Positions 33,863 to 43,923 of a DNA stretch of 64,000 nucleotides are shown one piece after another (position 1 is the first letter of the stretch; each line of letters begins with the position of its first letter). The position numbers and the translations under genes were made by a program. A model generated the notes under the pieces. It was not told the origin of the DNA. It saw nothing but the letters and a program-made list of their open reading frames with translations, and searched no databases. The DNA is from Erythrobacter aurantius (GTDB lineage: Bacteria; Pseudomonadota; Alphaproteobacteria; Sphingomonadales; Sphingomonadaceae), in contig NZ_CP090949.1 in assembly GCF_023823125.1 (NCBI RefSeq), forward strand, positions 806,001 through 870,000, written 5' to 3'.

Positions 33863-35392
33863 GTGAACAACGTGCGCTATGTTTATGGACTGACGAGCGC
33901 GCTTCTGGTCGGAGGCGCAGCGGTTTCGCTGATGACCGGCTATCCCGCCGGAGCGCAGGTCGCCCAGAACGACGATGCGGTCATGAACCGGGTCGTTCCC
34001 GTCGAAGGCGCGCCTGCGAGCTTTGCCGATCTTACCGAGCAATTGCAGCCCGCGGTGGTCAACATCGCGACCCGCCAATCGGTAGAGGTCAACCGCAATC
34101 CGTTTGCAGGCACCCCCTTTGCCGAACTGTTCAACCGGCGTGGCGGCGGCAACCAGCCGCAACGGCGCGAGGCGCAGTCGCTGGGCTCGGGCTTCATCAT
34201 TTCGGCTGACGGCTATGTGGTGACGAACAATCACGTCGTGTCGCCCGACAATCGCGCGCGGCTCGAAGAAATCACCATCACCATGCCCGACGGCACCGAA
34301 TACGAAGCCGATCTGGTCGGCGCCGATGCCGCGTCGGACCTCGCGGTGCTGAAAATCCGTTCGAACAACACTTTCCCGTTTGTCGAATTCGGCGATTCGA
34401 GCCAGACCCGCGTGGGCGAATGGGTGGTCGCTATCGGTAACCCCTTCGGCCTTGGCGGCACGGTGACGTCGGGGATCGTTTCGGCGGTCTATCGCAACAC
34501 CGGCCAGGGCGGCGCCTATGACCGCTACATCCAGACCGACGCCAGCATCAACCGCGGCAACTCTGGCGGTCCGCTGTTCGACATGCGCGGCAATGTGATC
34601 GGCATCAACAACGCGATCTTCTCGCCTTCGGGCGGCAGCGTGGGCATCGGCTTTGCCATCCCCGCTGAAATCGCGGCTCCGATCGTCGAGCAACTGCGCA
34701 AGGGGCAGGAGATCGAGCGCGGCTATCTGGGCGTGAACCTGCAGCCGATGAACGATGATCTCGCGGATTCGCTGGGTCTCCAGCACAATCGTGGTGAAAT
34801 CGTTCAGGTCGTGACCGAAGACAGCCCGGCGCAGCGCGCAGGGCTCAAGGCGGGCGACATCATCGTGTCGGTCAATGGCCGTGAGGTTTCGTCCGACCAG
34901 ACGGTATCCTTCCTCGTCGCCAATCTCGCGCCAGGTGAAAGCGTGCCTGTCGAAGTGCTGCGCGAAGGCCGTCGCCTGACGATCAACACCACGCTGGGCA
35001 AGCGCCCGAGCGAGGCCGAGCTGGCGCAGCAGGCGCAAACCTTTGATCCGGACGCCGAAGAGCCGATGAACCCGGAGCAGATGGACGATGTGATCGCCGA
35101 AAAGCTGGGCCTGCAGGTGATCGAGATGAACCCGCAGATCGCGCGCAGCCTAGGCGTGCCTGCCGATACCAAGGGGCTGGTGATCGGCGCGGTCGATCCC
35201 AATTCGGACTCCGCCGCCAAGGGTCTGCGGCGCGGCGACATCCTGCTGTCGGCCAACTATCAGGAAGTCACGACAATCGCTGCCCTGCGCGAACAGATCA
35301 ACGCGGCGCAGGAAGATGGACGCGATGCCGTGCTCCTGCGCATCCAGCGTCGTGGAGCGCCGCCGCGCTTCGTCCCGGTGCGTCTGCGCTGA
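33863..35392 (+). CDS. degP: Do-type periplasmic serine protease DegP/HtrA
   Basis: 509 residues from a GTG at 33863 behind AAGGAACGAGAGG. A signal anchor (YGLTSALLVGGAAVSLMTGYPAGAQV) leads to a trypsin-like domain with His in VTNNHVVSPDN, Asp in ASDLAVLKI and Ser in INRGNSGGPLFDMRGN. Two PDZ domains follow (RGYLGVNLQPMN and VIGAVDPNSDSAAKGLRRGD). It degrades or refolds damaged envelope proteins. It is 162 bases downstream of hflC and closed by the terminator at 35417-35456. The inter-gene gap shows no recognised promoter element. Confidence 0.95.
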   Translation: MNNVRYVYGLTSALLVGGAAVSLMTGYPAGAQVAQNDDAVMNRVVPVEGAPASFADLTEQLQPAVVNIATRQSVEVNRNPFAGTPFAELFNRRGGGNQPQRREAQSLGSGFIISADGYVVTNNHVVSPDNRARLEEITITMPDGTEYEADLVGADAASDLAVLKIRSNNTFPFVEFGDSSQTRVGEWVVAIGNPFGLGGTVTSGIVSAVYRNTGQGGAYDRYIQTDASINRGNSGGPLFDMRGNVIGINNAIFSPSGGSVGIGFAIPAEIAAPIVEQLRKGQEIERGYLGVNLQPMNDDLADSLGLQHNRGEIVQVVTEDSPAQRAGLKAGDIIVSVNGREVSSDQTVSFLVANLAPGESVPVEVLREGRRLTINTTLGKRPSEAELAQQAQTFDPDAEEPMNPEQMDDVIAEKLGLQVIEMNPQIARSLGVPADTKGLVIGAVDPNSDSAAKGLRRGDILLSANYQEVTTIAALREQINAAQEDGRDAVLLRIQRRGAPPRFVPVRLR

Positions 35393-35416
35393 TAGCGACA
35401 GCCACAAGGCGCAAGA

Positions 35417-35456
35417 GAAAAGGCTCCGGAGCGATTTGCTCCGGAGCCTTTTTCTT
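35417..35456 (+). terminator. Intrinsic terminator after degP
   Basis: Perfect 11-base-pair stem GGCTCCGGAGC / GCTCCGGAGCC (35422-35432 and 35438-35448) with a 5-base GATTT loop, followed by TTTTTCTT. The run AAAA before the stem makes it partly bidirectional, so it may also terminate the convergent PBP1A gene. Confidence 0.93.
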
Positions 35457-35473
35457 AGGCCATTCCGTCAAAC

Positions 35474-37696
35474 CTATGGCGGGCTGGACGAGGGCCTTGG
35501 GCGGGGCGGCTGGCGTGGGGGCGGATCACCACCGACCGGCGCACCAATCGCCTGTTCGAGGAAATCGTCGCTCACCGCCTTGGGCGGCTCCTCCACTGGG
35601 ACAAGCCCGCCACCGCCGCGTTCGCCCTGGACGTCGAAAGGCGCATTACCGCCTCCGCGAGGCACCTCGCGTCGGCCCGGCTCGATCAGATTGCCCTGTT
35701 CGTCGATGAAGTAATAATCGTCCGGATCGCCGAACAATGCCTCTTCATCGGGTTCCAATTGCCATTCGGGCAGGTTCAGTTCGGTGTTGAATTCCACCAC
35801 CGCACGATCCTTCACCGCATAGCGCATATAGGCGGCAAAGGCCTGCGCCGGAGCGCGCCCGCCCTGCAATCCGGGCACGGCCTTGGCATCGTCCCGGCCC
35901 ATCCACACGCCCGTGGTGATCCCGCTCGAAAAGCCGACGAACCAGCCGTCCTTGTTCGAAGAGGTCGTCCCCGTCTTGCCCGCTACCGGCCGCCCGATCT
36001 GCGCCGCACGGCCCGTTCCGGTCTGCACCGCTGCCTGCAACAGATCGGTGATACCTGCCACGACATATTCGGGCACCAACTGGGATTCGCGCGGAGCCTC
36101 GCGTTCGTAGATCGTTTCGCCATCGGCAGTCACCACCTTGGTGATACCATAGGGCTCCACCCCATTGCCCCCGGCGGAGATCGCGGCAAAGGCGCGGGTC
36201 ATTTCGAGCAGCCGCACTTCGGACGAACCCAGTACCATCGACGGGAAAGTCGATACCGGCGTGCTGATGCCGAACCGCCGCGCCATCGACGCGACCGTGC
36301 CAAATCCGACTTCATTGCCCAGCTGCGCGGCGACCGTGTTGATCGAATAGGCAAAGGCGGTGCGCAGATCGGTTTCGCCGACATTGCGTCCGTTGGAATT
36401 GCGCGGGCTCCACCCGTCAATCGTCACCGGGGTATCCACCACCCTGTCATCGGGGGTGTAGCCCGCTTCCAGCGCGGCGAGGAACACGAACAGTTTCCAC
36501 GAAGACCCCGGCTGGCGCATCGCATTGGTGGCGCGGTTGAAATTGGTTTCGACATAATCGGTACCGCCCACCAGCGCGAGGATTGCACCGTCGCGGTCTA
36601 TACTGACCAGCGCACCCTGCGCACCGTTAGGCGTATTGGCGTCAATCGACGCGGTCGCGGCGCGCTGCATCCCGATGTCGAGCGTGGTCCACACTTCCAG
36701 CGGGGCATTGGTTTCGGGCAGGAGGATGTCGAGCTGCGGCAGCGCCCAATCGGTGAAATAGCGCACCGAATTCTGGCCCGATTGCTGCTTCAGTTCGACC
36801 GTATCGACATCGACCGATGCCTGTTCCTGCGTGATGTAGCCCTGTTCCTGCATCAGCCGCAGCACCACCTGCGCGCGGTCAACGGCGGCCTGCACATCGG
36901 CGGTGGGGGAATAACGGCTGGGTGCCTTGACCAGGCCTGCGATGATCGAGGCTTCGGCGACCGAAAGCTCCGTTCCCGGATGGCTGAAGAACTTGCGGCT
37001 TGCGCTGTCTACGCCATAGGCGCCGCCGCCGAAATAGACCTTGTTGAGATACAGCTCGAGAATCTGCTCCTTCGAGAATTTCCACTCGAGCGCCATCGCC
37101 AGCACCGCCTCGCGCGCCTTGCGGTCAACCGTGCGGTTGGATGACAGGAACAGGTTGCGGGCCAACTGCTGCGTGATGGTGGAGGTGCCGCCAACGCGCG
37201 AACGCGTGCCCATGAAGCCTTCGACGATGGCCCCGGTGGTGCGGATCGGATCGACCCCGAAATGCGAATGGAACCGCTTGTCCTCCACCGCGATCATCGC
37301 GTTGCGCATGTTCAGCGGGATTTCGTCATGCTCCAGCCATTCGCCAAAGCTTGGCCCGATTTCGACGATTTCCGTCCCGTCGCGGGCGCGCACCAGAATG
37401 GTCTGCCCGGTCTGGGTCGCCTTCAACTGGTAGAAGCTGGGGATCGATTGCGCGGCAAAGCCCACCGCAAAGGCGAGGAAGATCGCGCCCAGCACCGCTG
37501 CCGCCGTGCCCCAGATCGCCAGCCGCTTCGTCCATTTCCACAAGGGCGATGGCGGGCCGGAGGGGCCTCGGGCGCTGCTTGCATCACGGGCCAGCTTCAT
37601 CTTGCCTGCTCCGTTCGCGCTGGCGGCGCGTTCGGCTGCGGCGCGGCGCGAGCCACGTTTGCCCTTGTTCTGAAGGCTGTCGCCTCGTTTAGACAT
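35474..37696 (-). CDS. mrcA: Penicillin-binding protein 1A (bifunctional transglycosylase/transpeptidase)
   Basis: 740 residues. A basic cytoplasmic tail is followed by one membrane helix (LAIWGTAAAVLGAIFLAFAVGFAA). The GT51 transglycosylase domain shows EDKRFHSHFGVDPIRTTGA and GGTSTITQQLARN. The transpeptidase domain has the SxxK serine in PGSSWKLFVFLAAL, SxN in AYSINTVAAQLGN and KTGT in AGKTGTTSSNKDGW. A Pro-rich acidic C-terminal tail ends the protein. It polymerises and cross-links peptidoglycan. Start chosen at the ATG 37696; the 16 codons upstream are probably not translated. Confidence 0.95.
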   Translation of the reverse strand: MSKRGDSLQNKGKRGSRRAAAERAASANGAGKMKLARDASSARGPSGPPSPLWKWTKRLAIWGTAAAVLGAIFLAFAVGFAAQSIPSFYQLKATQTGQTILVRARDGTEIVEIGPSFGEWLEHDEIPLNMRNAMIAVEDKRFHSHFGVDPIRTTGAIVEGFMGTRSRVGGTSTITQQLARNLFLSSNRTVDRKAREAVLAMALEWKFSKEQILELYLNKVYFGGGAYGVDSASRKFFSHPGTELSVAEASIIAGLVKAPSRYSPTADVQAAVDRAQVVLRLMQEQGYITQEQASVDVDTVELKQQSGQNSVRYFTDWALPQLDILLPETNAPLEVWTTLDIGMQRAATASIDANTPNGAQGALVSIDRDGAILALVGGTDYVETNFNRATNAMRQPGSSWKLFVFLAALEAGYTPDDRVVDTPVTIDGWSPRNSNGRNVGETDLRTAFAYSINTVAAQLGNEVGFGTVASMARRFGISTPVSTFPSMVLGSSEVRLLEMTRAFAAISAGGNGVEPYGITKVVTADGETIYEREAPRESQLVPEYVVAGITDLLQAAVQTGTGRAAQIGRPVAGKTGTTSSNKDGWFVGFSSGITTGVWMGRDDAKAVPGLQGGRAPAQAFAAYMRYAVKDRAVVEFNTELNLPEWQLEPDEEALFGDPDDYYFIDEQGNLIEPGRREVPRGGGNAPFDVQGERGGGGLVPVEEPPKAVSDDFLEQAIGAPVGGDPPPRQPPRPRPSSSPP

Positions 37697-37826
37697 TGAT
37701 TGCTGTGGTACCTGAATTGCGCATCCTGCAAGAGGACTGCCCATGCATAGGCGAGTTCTAACCCCGGGTGAACAAGCGCTTGCACAATGTCCCCATCAAG
37801 CCTGCTCAGCGGTCCGTCCGGCGCCG

Positions 37827-38246
37827 TTAGGAACCGTCCGATCCGGTTTCGGGGGCAAATTCGAGCGCGGCCGAATTGATGCAATAGCGCAGGCCGCCCT
37901 CTGCCGGGGGGCCGTCAGGGAACACATGGCCTAGATGGCTGCCGCATTTGCCGCAAAGCACTTCGGTGCGGATCATGCCGTATGACGTGTCGCGCCGTTC
38001 CTCGATCGTGTCGTCATCGGCCGGGCGGGTGAAGGCGGGCCAGCCGCAGCCGCTGTTGTATTTGGCCGCGCTGATGAACAGGCGGGTGCCGCAGGCGGCG
38101 CACATGTATTCACCGTCTTCATAGAACTTGTCGTATTTGCCGGTGAAGGCGCGCTCCGTCCCCGCTTTGCGCAGGATATGGAATTGCTCGGCGCTCAGGC
38201 GCTGGCGCCATTCTTCTTCGGTCAGGCTCCGGGGATCGTCGGTCAT
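37827..38246 (-). CDS. msrB: Peptide-methionine (R)-S-oxide reductase MsrB
   Basis: 139 residues. Two CxxC pairs that hold zinc are visible (YMCAACGTRLF and VLCGKCGSHLGHVF), and the catalytic Cys is in GLRYCINSAALEF. It reduces the R-epimer of methionine sulfoxide, complementing MsrA at 21726. Start at the ATG 38246 (TDDPRSLTEEEWRQRL), the usual beginning; the frame is open further upstream without family similarity. Cytosolic, no signal peptide. Confidence 0.96.
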   Translation of the reverse strand: MTDDPRSLTEEEWRQRLSAEQFHILRKAGTERAFTGKYDKFYEDGEYMCAACGTRLFISAAKYNSGCGWPAFTRPADDDTIEERRDTSYGMIRTEVLCGKCGSHLGHVFPDGPPAEGGLRYCINSAALEFAPETGSDGS

Positions 38247-38458
38247 CTGCTCTCTCCGGTCGCGGCGGATCATTTTCCTACTTCTGGGCAATGCCCTAGA
38301 CCGGGAGAATGTTCCGTTCACCCCTTCTTTTTGGCGGAAAATGGCGTGCCGATCGAAAGGTCACACCGGGGATGCCTGCTGTGCGGGGTTTCTCTTTGTT
38401 TTTCAAGCTCTTGGAGGGGTCGCGAATATTTCTAAAATACCCGGTTCACTGTAACACC

Positions 38459-39130
38459 TCAGGCATCGACCTGGGCATAATGATCCGGCGGCTTGATCGC
38501 GTCCATGCGTTCCGACAGCAACGGGCGGAAGCTTGGGCGGCTCTTGAAAACGGCGTACCAGCCGCGCGTCTGTTCGTGCCCGGTCCAGTCGATCCCGCCG
38601 AGGTAATCGGCGACGCTGATCTGCGCGGCGGCGGCAAGATCGGCCATGCTCATGGTCGATCCGGCGAGCCACGGGCGGTTGTCGATCAGCCAGTCCATGT
38701 AATCGAGATGGCCGTGCGCCATGCGCATCGCGTTTCGCAGCGCGCGGCTGTCGGGCGGCTGTTTGTAGACGATCCGCTTCTTCATCCGCTCCAGCAGCAG
38801 CGGCGCGGTGACATCGGCGTAGAAATTCTCGTCGAACAGCGCGACCAGACGGCGAATCTCGGCCCGGCCCGTCGCCGTGCCGTTGATCATCGGCGACTTG
38901 TCGACCGTCTCTTCGAGATATTCGGCAATCGCCCGGCTGTCTGCCAGGACAATGCCCTTTTCCTGATTGACCAGCACCGGCGTTGTCCCGGCGGCGTTGA
39001 GATTGTGGAAGTGATCGGACGCGGCCCAGGGGTCTTCGCGCACCAGTTCATAGGCGACGTTCTTCTCGCCCATGAGGAGCCTGATCTTGCGCGAAAACGG
39101 ACACAGGGGGAATTGGTAAAGCTGCCACAT
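38459..39130 (-). CDS. Glutathione S-transferase family protein
   Basis: 223 residues. The N-terminal thioredoxin-like domain begins MWQLYQFPLCPFSRKIRLLMGEK split at the CPFS active-site motif, and the TPVLV cis-Pro loop and the DSRAIAEYLEE motif for glutathione follow. The C-terminal helical domain spans about residues 95-220. The CPFS start resembles a glutaredoxin-type GST. Substrate not predictable. It follows a 39176-39586 hypothetical gene on the same strand. Confidence 0.9.
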   Translation of the reverse strand: MWQLYQFPLCPFSRKIRLLMGEKNVAYELVREDPWAASDHFHNLNAAGTTPVLVNQEKGIVLADSRAIAEYLEETVDKSPMINGTATGRAEIRRLVALFDENFYADVTAPLLLERMKKRIVYKQPPDSRALRNAMRMAHGHLDYMDWLIDNRPWLAGSTMSMADLAAAAQISVADYLGGIDWTGHEQTRGWYAVFKSRPSFRPLLSERMDAIKPPDHYAQVDA

Positions 39131-39175
39131 CGTGACGGTTCCATTGCCCGAATTCGCGGGGCGAATCCAGCGTTG

Positions 39176-39586
39176 CTAAAGCCCGGCAGACTGCTTCAGC
39201 AGCAAGCAGGCTGGCATCATCGCGGCAAGCCGCTGTTCGCCATCGGGATTGTCGAGCTGGCCGACCTCGTAAAACGTCAGCGCGGACACCTGCTCGCGCG
39301 TCATCCCGGTTGCATCCATCAGCACGGCCATGGCCTGCACGAAGAATTCGCGGCCCCCGTCGGCTTCGAGATCGGCGTAGTCCGCACCGCGCGGATCGTC
39401 CGATTTCTGCCAGCGGCTGACAACCGCGAAGGCGATGGCGCAGCGCGGCCCGGTGGCCTGTTCGATCGGCAATTCGTCGAGCGAGGCAATCGGCGCGGAC
39501 TGGGTTTCGGCGCCGCTGGCAGGCGGCGCGGCGACGGGTGCGGATTGCAGCGCAAGGGCGAGCGCGGCGGAAAGCGAAATGATCAT
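39176..39586 (-). CDS. Hypothetical exported protein
   Basis: 136 residues starting with a signal peptide (IISLSAALALALQSAPVAA) and an Ala/Pro-rich linker. The mature part contains two Cys (RCAIAF and PACLLL) and looks helical. No family is recognised. Located just upstream of the GST gene in the same direction with a 45-base gap; function unknown. Confidence 0.68.
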   Translation of the reverse strand: MIISLSAALALALQSAPVAAPPASGAETQSAPIASLDELPIEQATGPRCAIAFAVVSRWQKSDDPRGADYADLEADGGREFFVQAMAVLMDATGMTREQVSALTFYEVGQLDNPDGEQRLAAMMPACLLLKQSAGL

Positions 39587-39705
39587 GCCTCGCCCTATAG
39601 CGCGGCAGATGAACCCGTGGCTACGAAACTCTCAGAAGTCCGCTTGTGGAGAGCCGCGCCTGCCCCTACTTCCCTCACACCAACCCTCAAGAGGAGAGAA
39701 CTGCA

Positions 39706-40098
39706 ATGCTCAATCACGTGATGATCGGCTCGAACGATATCGAGCGGTCAAAGGCCTTCTACAACGCCGTGCTTGGCGTGCTGGGTGCGGGCGAACCTTT
39801 CGTCAATGTCGCGGCCAGCGGCCATACGCGGCTGTTCTACATCCATGATGGCAGCACGTTCTCGATCAGCGAACCGATCAACGGAGAGCCCGCCACTGCC
39901 GCCAATGGCTCGACCATCGGCTTCAAGTGCAACAGCCTTGAACAGGTCAAGCAACTTCACGATGTGGCGGTGGCGAATGGCGGCACCAGCATCGAAGACC
40001 CGCCGGGCCCGCGCGCCGGCAGCATGGGCGTGATGAACCTGTGCTATTTCCTCGATCCGGACGGCCACAAGATCTGCGGCATCCACCGCGAAGGCTGA
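39706..40098 (+). CDS. VOC family (glyoxalase/bleomycin-resistance fold) protein
   Basis: 130 residues from the ATG at 39706 behind AGAGGAGAG. A single VOC domain: HVMIGSNDIERSKAFYNAVLGVLGA at the start and MNLCYFLDPDGHKICGIHR at the end, where the DPDGHKI motif is typical. Such proteins bind metal and act in isomerisation, dioxygenation or drug binding; nothing here decides which. Divergent from the hypothetical gene at 39176, convergent with metW. Confidence 0.9.
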   Translation: MLNHVMIGSNDIERSKAFYNAVLGVLGAGEPFVNVAASGHTRLFYIHDGSTFSISEPINGEPATAANGSTIGFKCNSLEQVKQLHDVAVANGGTSIEDPPGPRAGSMGVMNLCYFLDPDGHKICGIHREG

Positions 40099-40107
40099 TC
40101 GGGCGGC

Positions 40108-40710
40108 CTAACGGCTTAGCTCGAACACAGCGAATTCAGCGCGCCAGTTTGCCCCCACGGGTGAAATGGCGCGCTCATTCGCGAAGAACCACGAACGCTC
40201 GATCTTGGCGCCCTTGGCGCGGGCAAGATCGCGGAAATCCTCGACGGTGACGTGGTGGATGTTCTGGGTTTCGTACCAGCTCACGGGCAGCGCACGCGTC
40301 ACAGGCATCCGCCCGCCGAACATCAAGGCCGCACGGGTGCGCCAGTGGGCGAAGTTGGGGAAAGAGACAAACGCCTTGTCCGCGACCCGTAGCAACTCGT
40401 CGAGCATCGCATCGGGCCGCGTCGCCGTCTGCAAGGTCTGGCTGAGCACCGCGAAATCGAACGCCTTGTCGGGGTAATCGGCCAGATCGACATTGGCATC
40501 GCCCTGCACCACCGAAAGCCCGCGCGCGACGCAGCGTTCGACCAGTGCGCCATCCAGTTCCATGCCCCGCGCATCGCAACGGCTCTCGCTTTCCAGTTCG
40601 GCCATCAACGCGCCGTCACCACAACCGATATCAAGCACCCGGCTGCCGGGCGCGACATGCGCGGCGATGGCCGCGAGATCGGGGCGAAGGGTGGAAGGCC
40701 GGGACGTCAT
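40108..40710 (-). CDS. metW: MetW, accessory methyltransferase-like protein of methionine biosynthesis
   Basis: 200 residues with a SAM-binding Rossmann core ([19 protein letters not shown]) and MetW blocks such as [25 protein letters not shown] and [27 protein letters not shown] in parts. MetW is found with MetX in many proteobacteria and is needed for homoserine acetyltransferase activity. The stop-start overlap with metX (ATGA at 40707-40710) shows translational coupling. Confidence 0.95.
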   Translation of the reverse strand: MTSRPSTLRPDLAAIAAHVAPGSRVLDIGCGDGALMAELESESRCDARGMELDGALVERCVARGLSVVQGDANVDLADYPDKAFDFAVLSQTLQTATRPDAMLDELLRVADKAFVSFPNFAHWRTRAALMFGGRMPVTRALPVSWYETQNIHHVTVEDFRDLARAKGAKIERSWFFANERAISPVGANWRAEFAVFELSR

Positions 40711-41804
40711 TCGACAAACCCCTTCACCACACGGTCGAGCTGTTCGTGCTCAAGCAGGAAGCTGTCGTGACCGTGCGGCGCGGAAAGCTCGACGAAACTG
40801 ACCTTGGCGCCCGTCGCGTTCAGGGCATGGACGATGTGGCGGCTTTCGGCGGTCGGATAGAGCCAGTCGGTGTCGAAGCTGACGAGGCAGAAGCGCGCCC
40901 GGCTATCGGCAAACGCGTCCGCCAGCTTGCCGCCATGCTCCTCCGCCAGGTCGAAATAATCCATCGCCCGCGTGATGTAGAGGTACGAATTGGCGTCAAA
41001 CCGCTGGGTAAACCCGCTGCCCTGGTATCTGAGATAACTTTCGACCTGGAAATCGGCGTCGAAACCGAAGCTCTTGGCGTCCCTGTCCTGCAGCCGCCGT
41101 CCGAACTTCTCGGTCAGCCCTTCTTCGGAAAGATAGGTGATATGCGCCGCCATGCGCGCCACGGCGAGGCCGTTGTCGGGTCGCGCGTCGGAGGCGTAGT
41201 AATCTCCATCCGCCCACGCCGGGTCGGCCATGATCGCCTGTCGTCCGACTTCGTGGAAGGCGATGTTCTGCGCCGAATGGCGCGCTGTCGAAGCGATCAC
41301 CAGCACCCGTGCGGCGCGTTCGGGCCAATTGGCGGCGAGACTCAGCGCCTGCATTCCGCCCATGCTGCCGCCCACGACCGCGTGCAGCCGATCAACCCCG
41401 AGCCCGTCGAGCAGCGCCACCAGTCCGCGCACCATGTCGCGGATGGTGATGACGGGAAACCGCATCGCGTAAGGCTGTCCGTCAGAAGAAATGCTGGCCG
41501 GGCCGGTCGATCCCATGCAGCTGCCGATGACATTGGCACAGATGACGAAATACCTGTCCGTGTCGATCGGCTTGCCCGGACCGACCATCCGTTCCCACCA
41601 GCCCGGCTTGCCGGTGATCGGATGCTCGCTCGCGACATATTGATCGCCGGTCAAAGCGTGGCAGATCAGTATCGCGTTCGATTTGTCGGCGGCCAGATTG
41701 CCATAGGTCTCGTAAGCGAGCTGCGCGCCTTCGAGCGCCTGCCCGCTATCGAGCGGGAGAGCCTGCGGAATGGCGTAGAGGTTCGAGGCGAATGGCGCGT
41801 TCAT
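40707..41804 (-). CDS. metX: Homoserine O-acetyltransferase
   Basis: 365 residues from the ATG at 41804 ([25 protein letters not shown]); an upstream ATG at 41855 is less likely. Alpha/beta hydrolase with the nucleophile in [13 protein letters not shown], Asp and His in the C-terminal [17 protein letters not shown] and [17 protein letters not shown] blocks. It acetylates homoserine with acetyl-CoA, the first step toward methionine by direct sulfhydrylation. Shares a divergent promoter region of about 107 bases with hisC. Confidence 0.96.
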   Translation of the reverse strand: MNAPFASNLYAIPQALPLDSGQALEGAQLAYETYGNLAADKSNAILICHALTGDQYVASEHPITGKPGWWERMVGPGKPIDTDRYFVICANVIGSCMGSTGPASISSDGQPYAMRFPVITIRDMVRGLVALLDGLGVDRLHAVVGGSMGGMQALSLAANWPERAARVLVIASTARHSAQNIAFHEVGRQAIMADPAWADGDYYASDARPDNGLAVARMAAHITYLSEEGLTEKFGRRLQDRDAKSFGFDADFQVESYLRYQGSGFTQRFDANSYLYITRAMDYFDLAEEHGGKLADAFADSRARFCLVSFDTDWLYPTAESRHIVHALNATGAKVSFVELSAPHGHDSFLLEHEQLDRVVKGFVE

Positions 41805-41911
41805 TTGCCCGGCGAAGTGGGGAAAGGCCGCGCCCGTGTCAATCGCGCTGCGCATTGCCGCGCTTTTCCGGCTGTATTTGCCGCGCCTTTGTCGTTATTC
41901 CGCCGCTCTCC

Positions 41912-43015
41912 ATGACGACAAAGCCAGCCCCCAAGCCCTATATCCTCGGCATCCACGCCTATGTTCCCGGTAAATCGACCGCGAGCGATGGTCGTGCGCT
42001 GGTGAAGCTGTCCGCCAATGAGAACCCGCTGGGGACTAGCTCTGCGGCACTCGCCGCGCTGGAAAGCTCACGGGGGGAGGCTGCCAGCTATCCCGATCCC
42101 GATTCAAAGGCGCTGCGGGCCGCGATTGCGCAATTACACGGGCTCGACCCGGCGCGGATCGTGTGCGGCACAGGTTCGGACGAATTGCTCAACCTTGCGG
42201 CACAGGGGTTTGCAGGAGCGGGGGACGAGGTGCTGTTCAGCGCCCATTCCTTCGCCGTCTACGATATCGCGGCAAGACGCTGTGGCGCCGATCCGGTTGA
42301 GGCGCCTGATTGCGATCACACAGCCGATGTCGATGCCCTGCTTGCCGCGGTGAGCGAGCGGACCAAGGTCGTCTTCCTCGCCAATCCGAACAATCCGACC
42401 GGCACGTGGATCGCGCCGGAAGAGGTCATGCGCCTGCACGCCGGATTGCCCACGGACGTGCTGCTGGTGATCGACGAGGCCTATGGCGAATATGTCGATC
42501 CTGCGCATCAGCGCTTGGGTTTCGAGCTCGCGGCGCGGCACGACAACGTGCTGGTGACGCGCACTTTTTCCAAGATTTACGGCCTTGCCGCCGAACGCAT
42601 CGGCTGGGCCACCGGCGCACCGGGGCTGATCGACGTGCTGAACCGGATCCGCGGGCCGTTCAATGTCACCACCAGCGGCCAGAAGGCGGCGCTGGCCGCG
42701 TTGGGCGATCAGGATTTCGTCGTGGCAAGCCGCACGCACAATACCGTCGAGCGTGCCCGCTTCGTTGCCGCGATCGAAGCTTTGGGCAATCACGGACTGG
42801 TTGCCGTGCCGAGCGAGGCGAATTTCGTTCTGGTCGAATTCAATGGCGAACTCGCGGCTGAAACCGCGCTGGGCGCTATTGCCGAGGCCGGATACGCGGT
42901 GCGCCACCTTCCGGGACAGGGGCTGCCCAATGCGCTGCGCATTACCATCGGGAAGAGCGCCGACATGGACAATGTGATCGCCTGCCTGCGCAGCCTGTGC
43001 GGGGAAAGCGCATGA
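41912..43015 (+). CDS. hisC: Histidinol-phosphate aminotransferase
   Basis: 367 residues, PLP-dependent class I/II aminotransferase. Landmarks: [12 protein letters not shown], the cofactor-binding [29 protein letters not shown], the Schiff-base lysine in [19 protein letters not shown], and [14 protein letters not shown]. It makes histidinol phosphate in histidine synthesis; members next to prephenate dehydrogenase may also act on aromatic amino acids. Start at the ATG 41912; the extra open frame upstream is antisense to metX. Coupled to the next gene by ATGA. Confidence 0.93.
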   Translation: MTTKPAPKPYILGIHAYVPGKSTASDGRALVKLSANENPLGTSSAALAALESSRGEAASYPDPDSKALRAAIAQLHGLDPARIVCGTGSDELLNLAAQGFAGAGDEVLFSAHSFAVYDIAARRCGADPVEAPDCDHTADVDALLAAVSERTKVVFLANPNNPTGTWIAPEEVMRLHAGLPTDVLLVIDEAYGEYVDPAHQRLGFELAARHDNVLVTRTFSKIYGLAAERIGWATGAPGLIDVLNRIRGPFNVTTSGQKAALAALGDQDFVVASRTHNTVERARFVAAIEALGNHGLVAVPSEANFVLVEFNGELAAETALGAIAEAGYAVRHLPGQGLPNALRITIGKSADMDNVIACLRSLCGESA

Positions 43016-43920
43016 GGATCGCACGGGTAGCCATCATCGGGCTTGGCCTGCTGGGTGGGTCGATCGGGCTGGCCCTGCGCGAACGTGCGCCTGAGATCGA
43101 AACGCGGGGCTTTGATGCCAATCCGAATGTGCGCGCCGTCGCGAGCGAGCGCGGGCTTGTCCAGACCGTCTGCGAAAGCCCGGCCGAAGCGGTAAGCGAT
43201 GTCGATCTGGTGATCCTGTGCGTGCCTGTCGGTGCGATGGGCGATGCCGCAGCCGCGATTGCCGAAACGCTTCCCGCGCAGGCGATCATCAGCGACGTCG
43301 GATCGTCAAAGCAGAGCGTGGCAGAAACACTGGCCGCCATCCTGCCGGGCCGCAACGTCATCCCAGCGCACCCGGTGGCGGGGACCGAGCAGAGCGGCCC
43401 CGAAGCGGGCTTTGCCAGTCTTTTTGTCAACCGCTGGTGCATCCTGACGCCGCCCGATGGCGCTGATCCGCAAGCGGTCGAGGCCTTGAGCGCGTTCTGG
43501 AGCGGGCTGGGCGCGAAAGTCGAGATCATGGATCCGCAGCATCACGATCTGGTGCTGGCGGTGACCAGCCACATCCCGCACCTCATCGCCTTCACCATCG
43601 TCGGCACCGCCAGCGATCTTGAGGAAGTGACCCGCAGCGAAGTCATCAAATATTCCGCCGGTGGCTTCCGCGATTTCACCCGCATTGCCGCATCCGATCC
43701 GGTGATGTGGCGCGATGTCTTCCTCAACAACAAGAGCGCGGTGCTGGAAATGCTGGGCCGGTTCACCGAAGACCTGACGGCGCTGCAACGCGCGATCCGT
43801 TCGGGTGATGGGGAGACGCTCCACGATCTGTTCAGCCGCACCCGGGCGATCCGGCGGCAGGTGATCGAGGAAGGGCAGGACGACGACCGGCCAGATTTCG
43901 GGCGCGCCGATCACGGTTAG
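43012..43920 (+). CDS. tyrC: Prephenate/arogenate dehydrogenase
   Basis: 302 residues. The NAD(P) site is [18 protein letters not shown], followed by [12 protein letters not shown] and the catalytic-region [15 protein letters not shown], plus [15 protein letters not shown]. It oxidises prephenate or arogenate toward tyrosine. It begins at the ATG that overlaps the hisC stop by four bases, giving an operon for histidine and tyrosine precursor metabolism. No ACT domain is seen at the C-terminus. Confidence 0.93.
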   Translation: MRIARVAIIGLGLLGGSIGLALRERAPEIETRGFDANPNVRAVASERGLVQTVCESPAEAVSDVDLVILCVPVGAMGDAAAAIAETLPAQAIISDVGSSKQSVAETLAAILPGRNVIPAHPVAGTEQSGPEAGFASLFVNRWCILTPPDGADPQAVEALSAFWSGLGAKVEIMDPQHHDLVLAVTSHIPHLIAFTIVGTASDLEEVTRSEVIKYSAGGFRDFTRIAASDPVMWRDVFLNNKSAVLEMLGRFTEDLTALQRAIRSGDGETLHDLFSRTRAIRRQVIEEGQDDDRPDFGRADHG

Positions 43921-43923
43921 GCG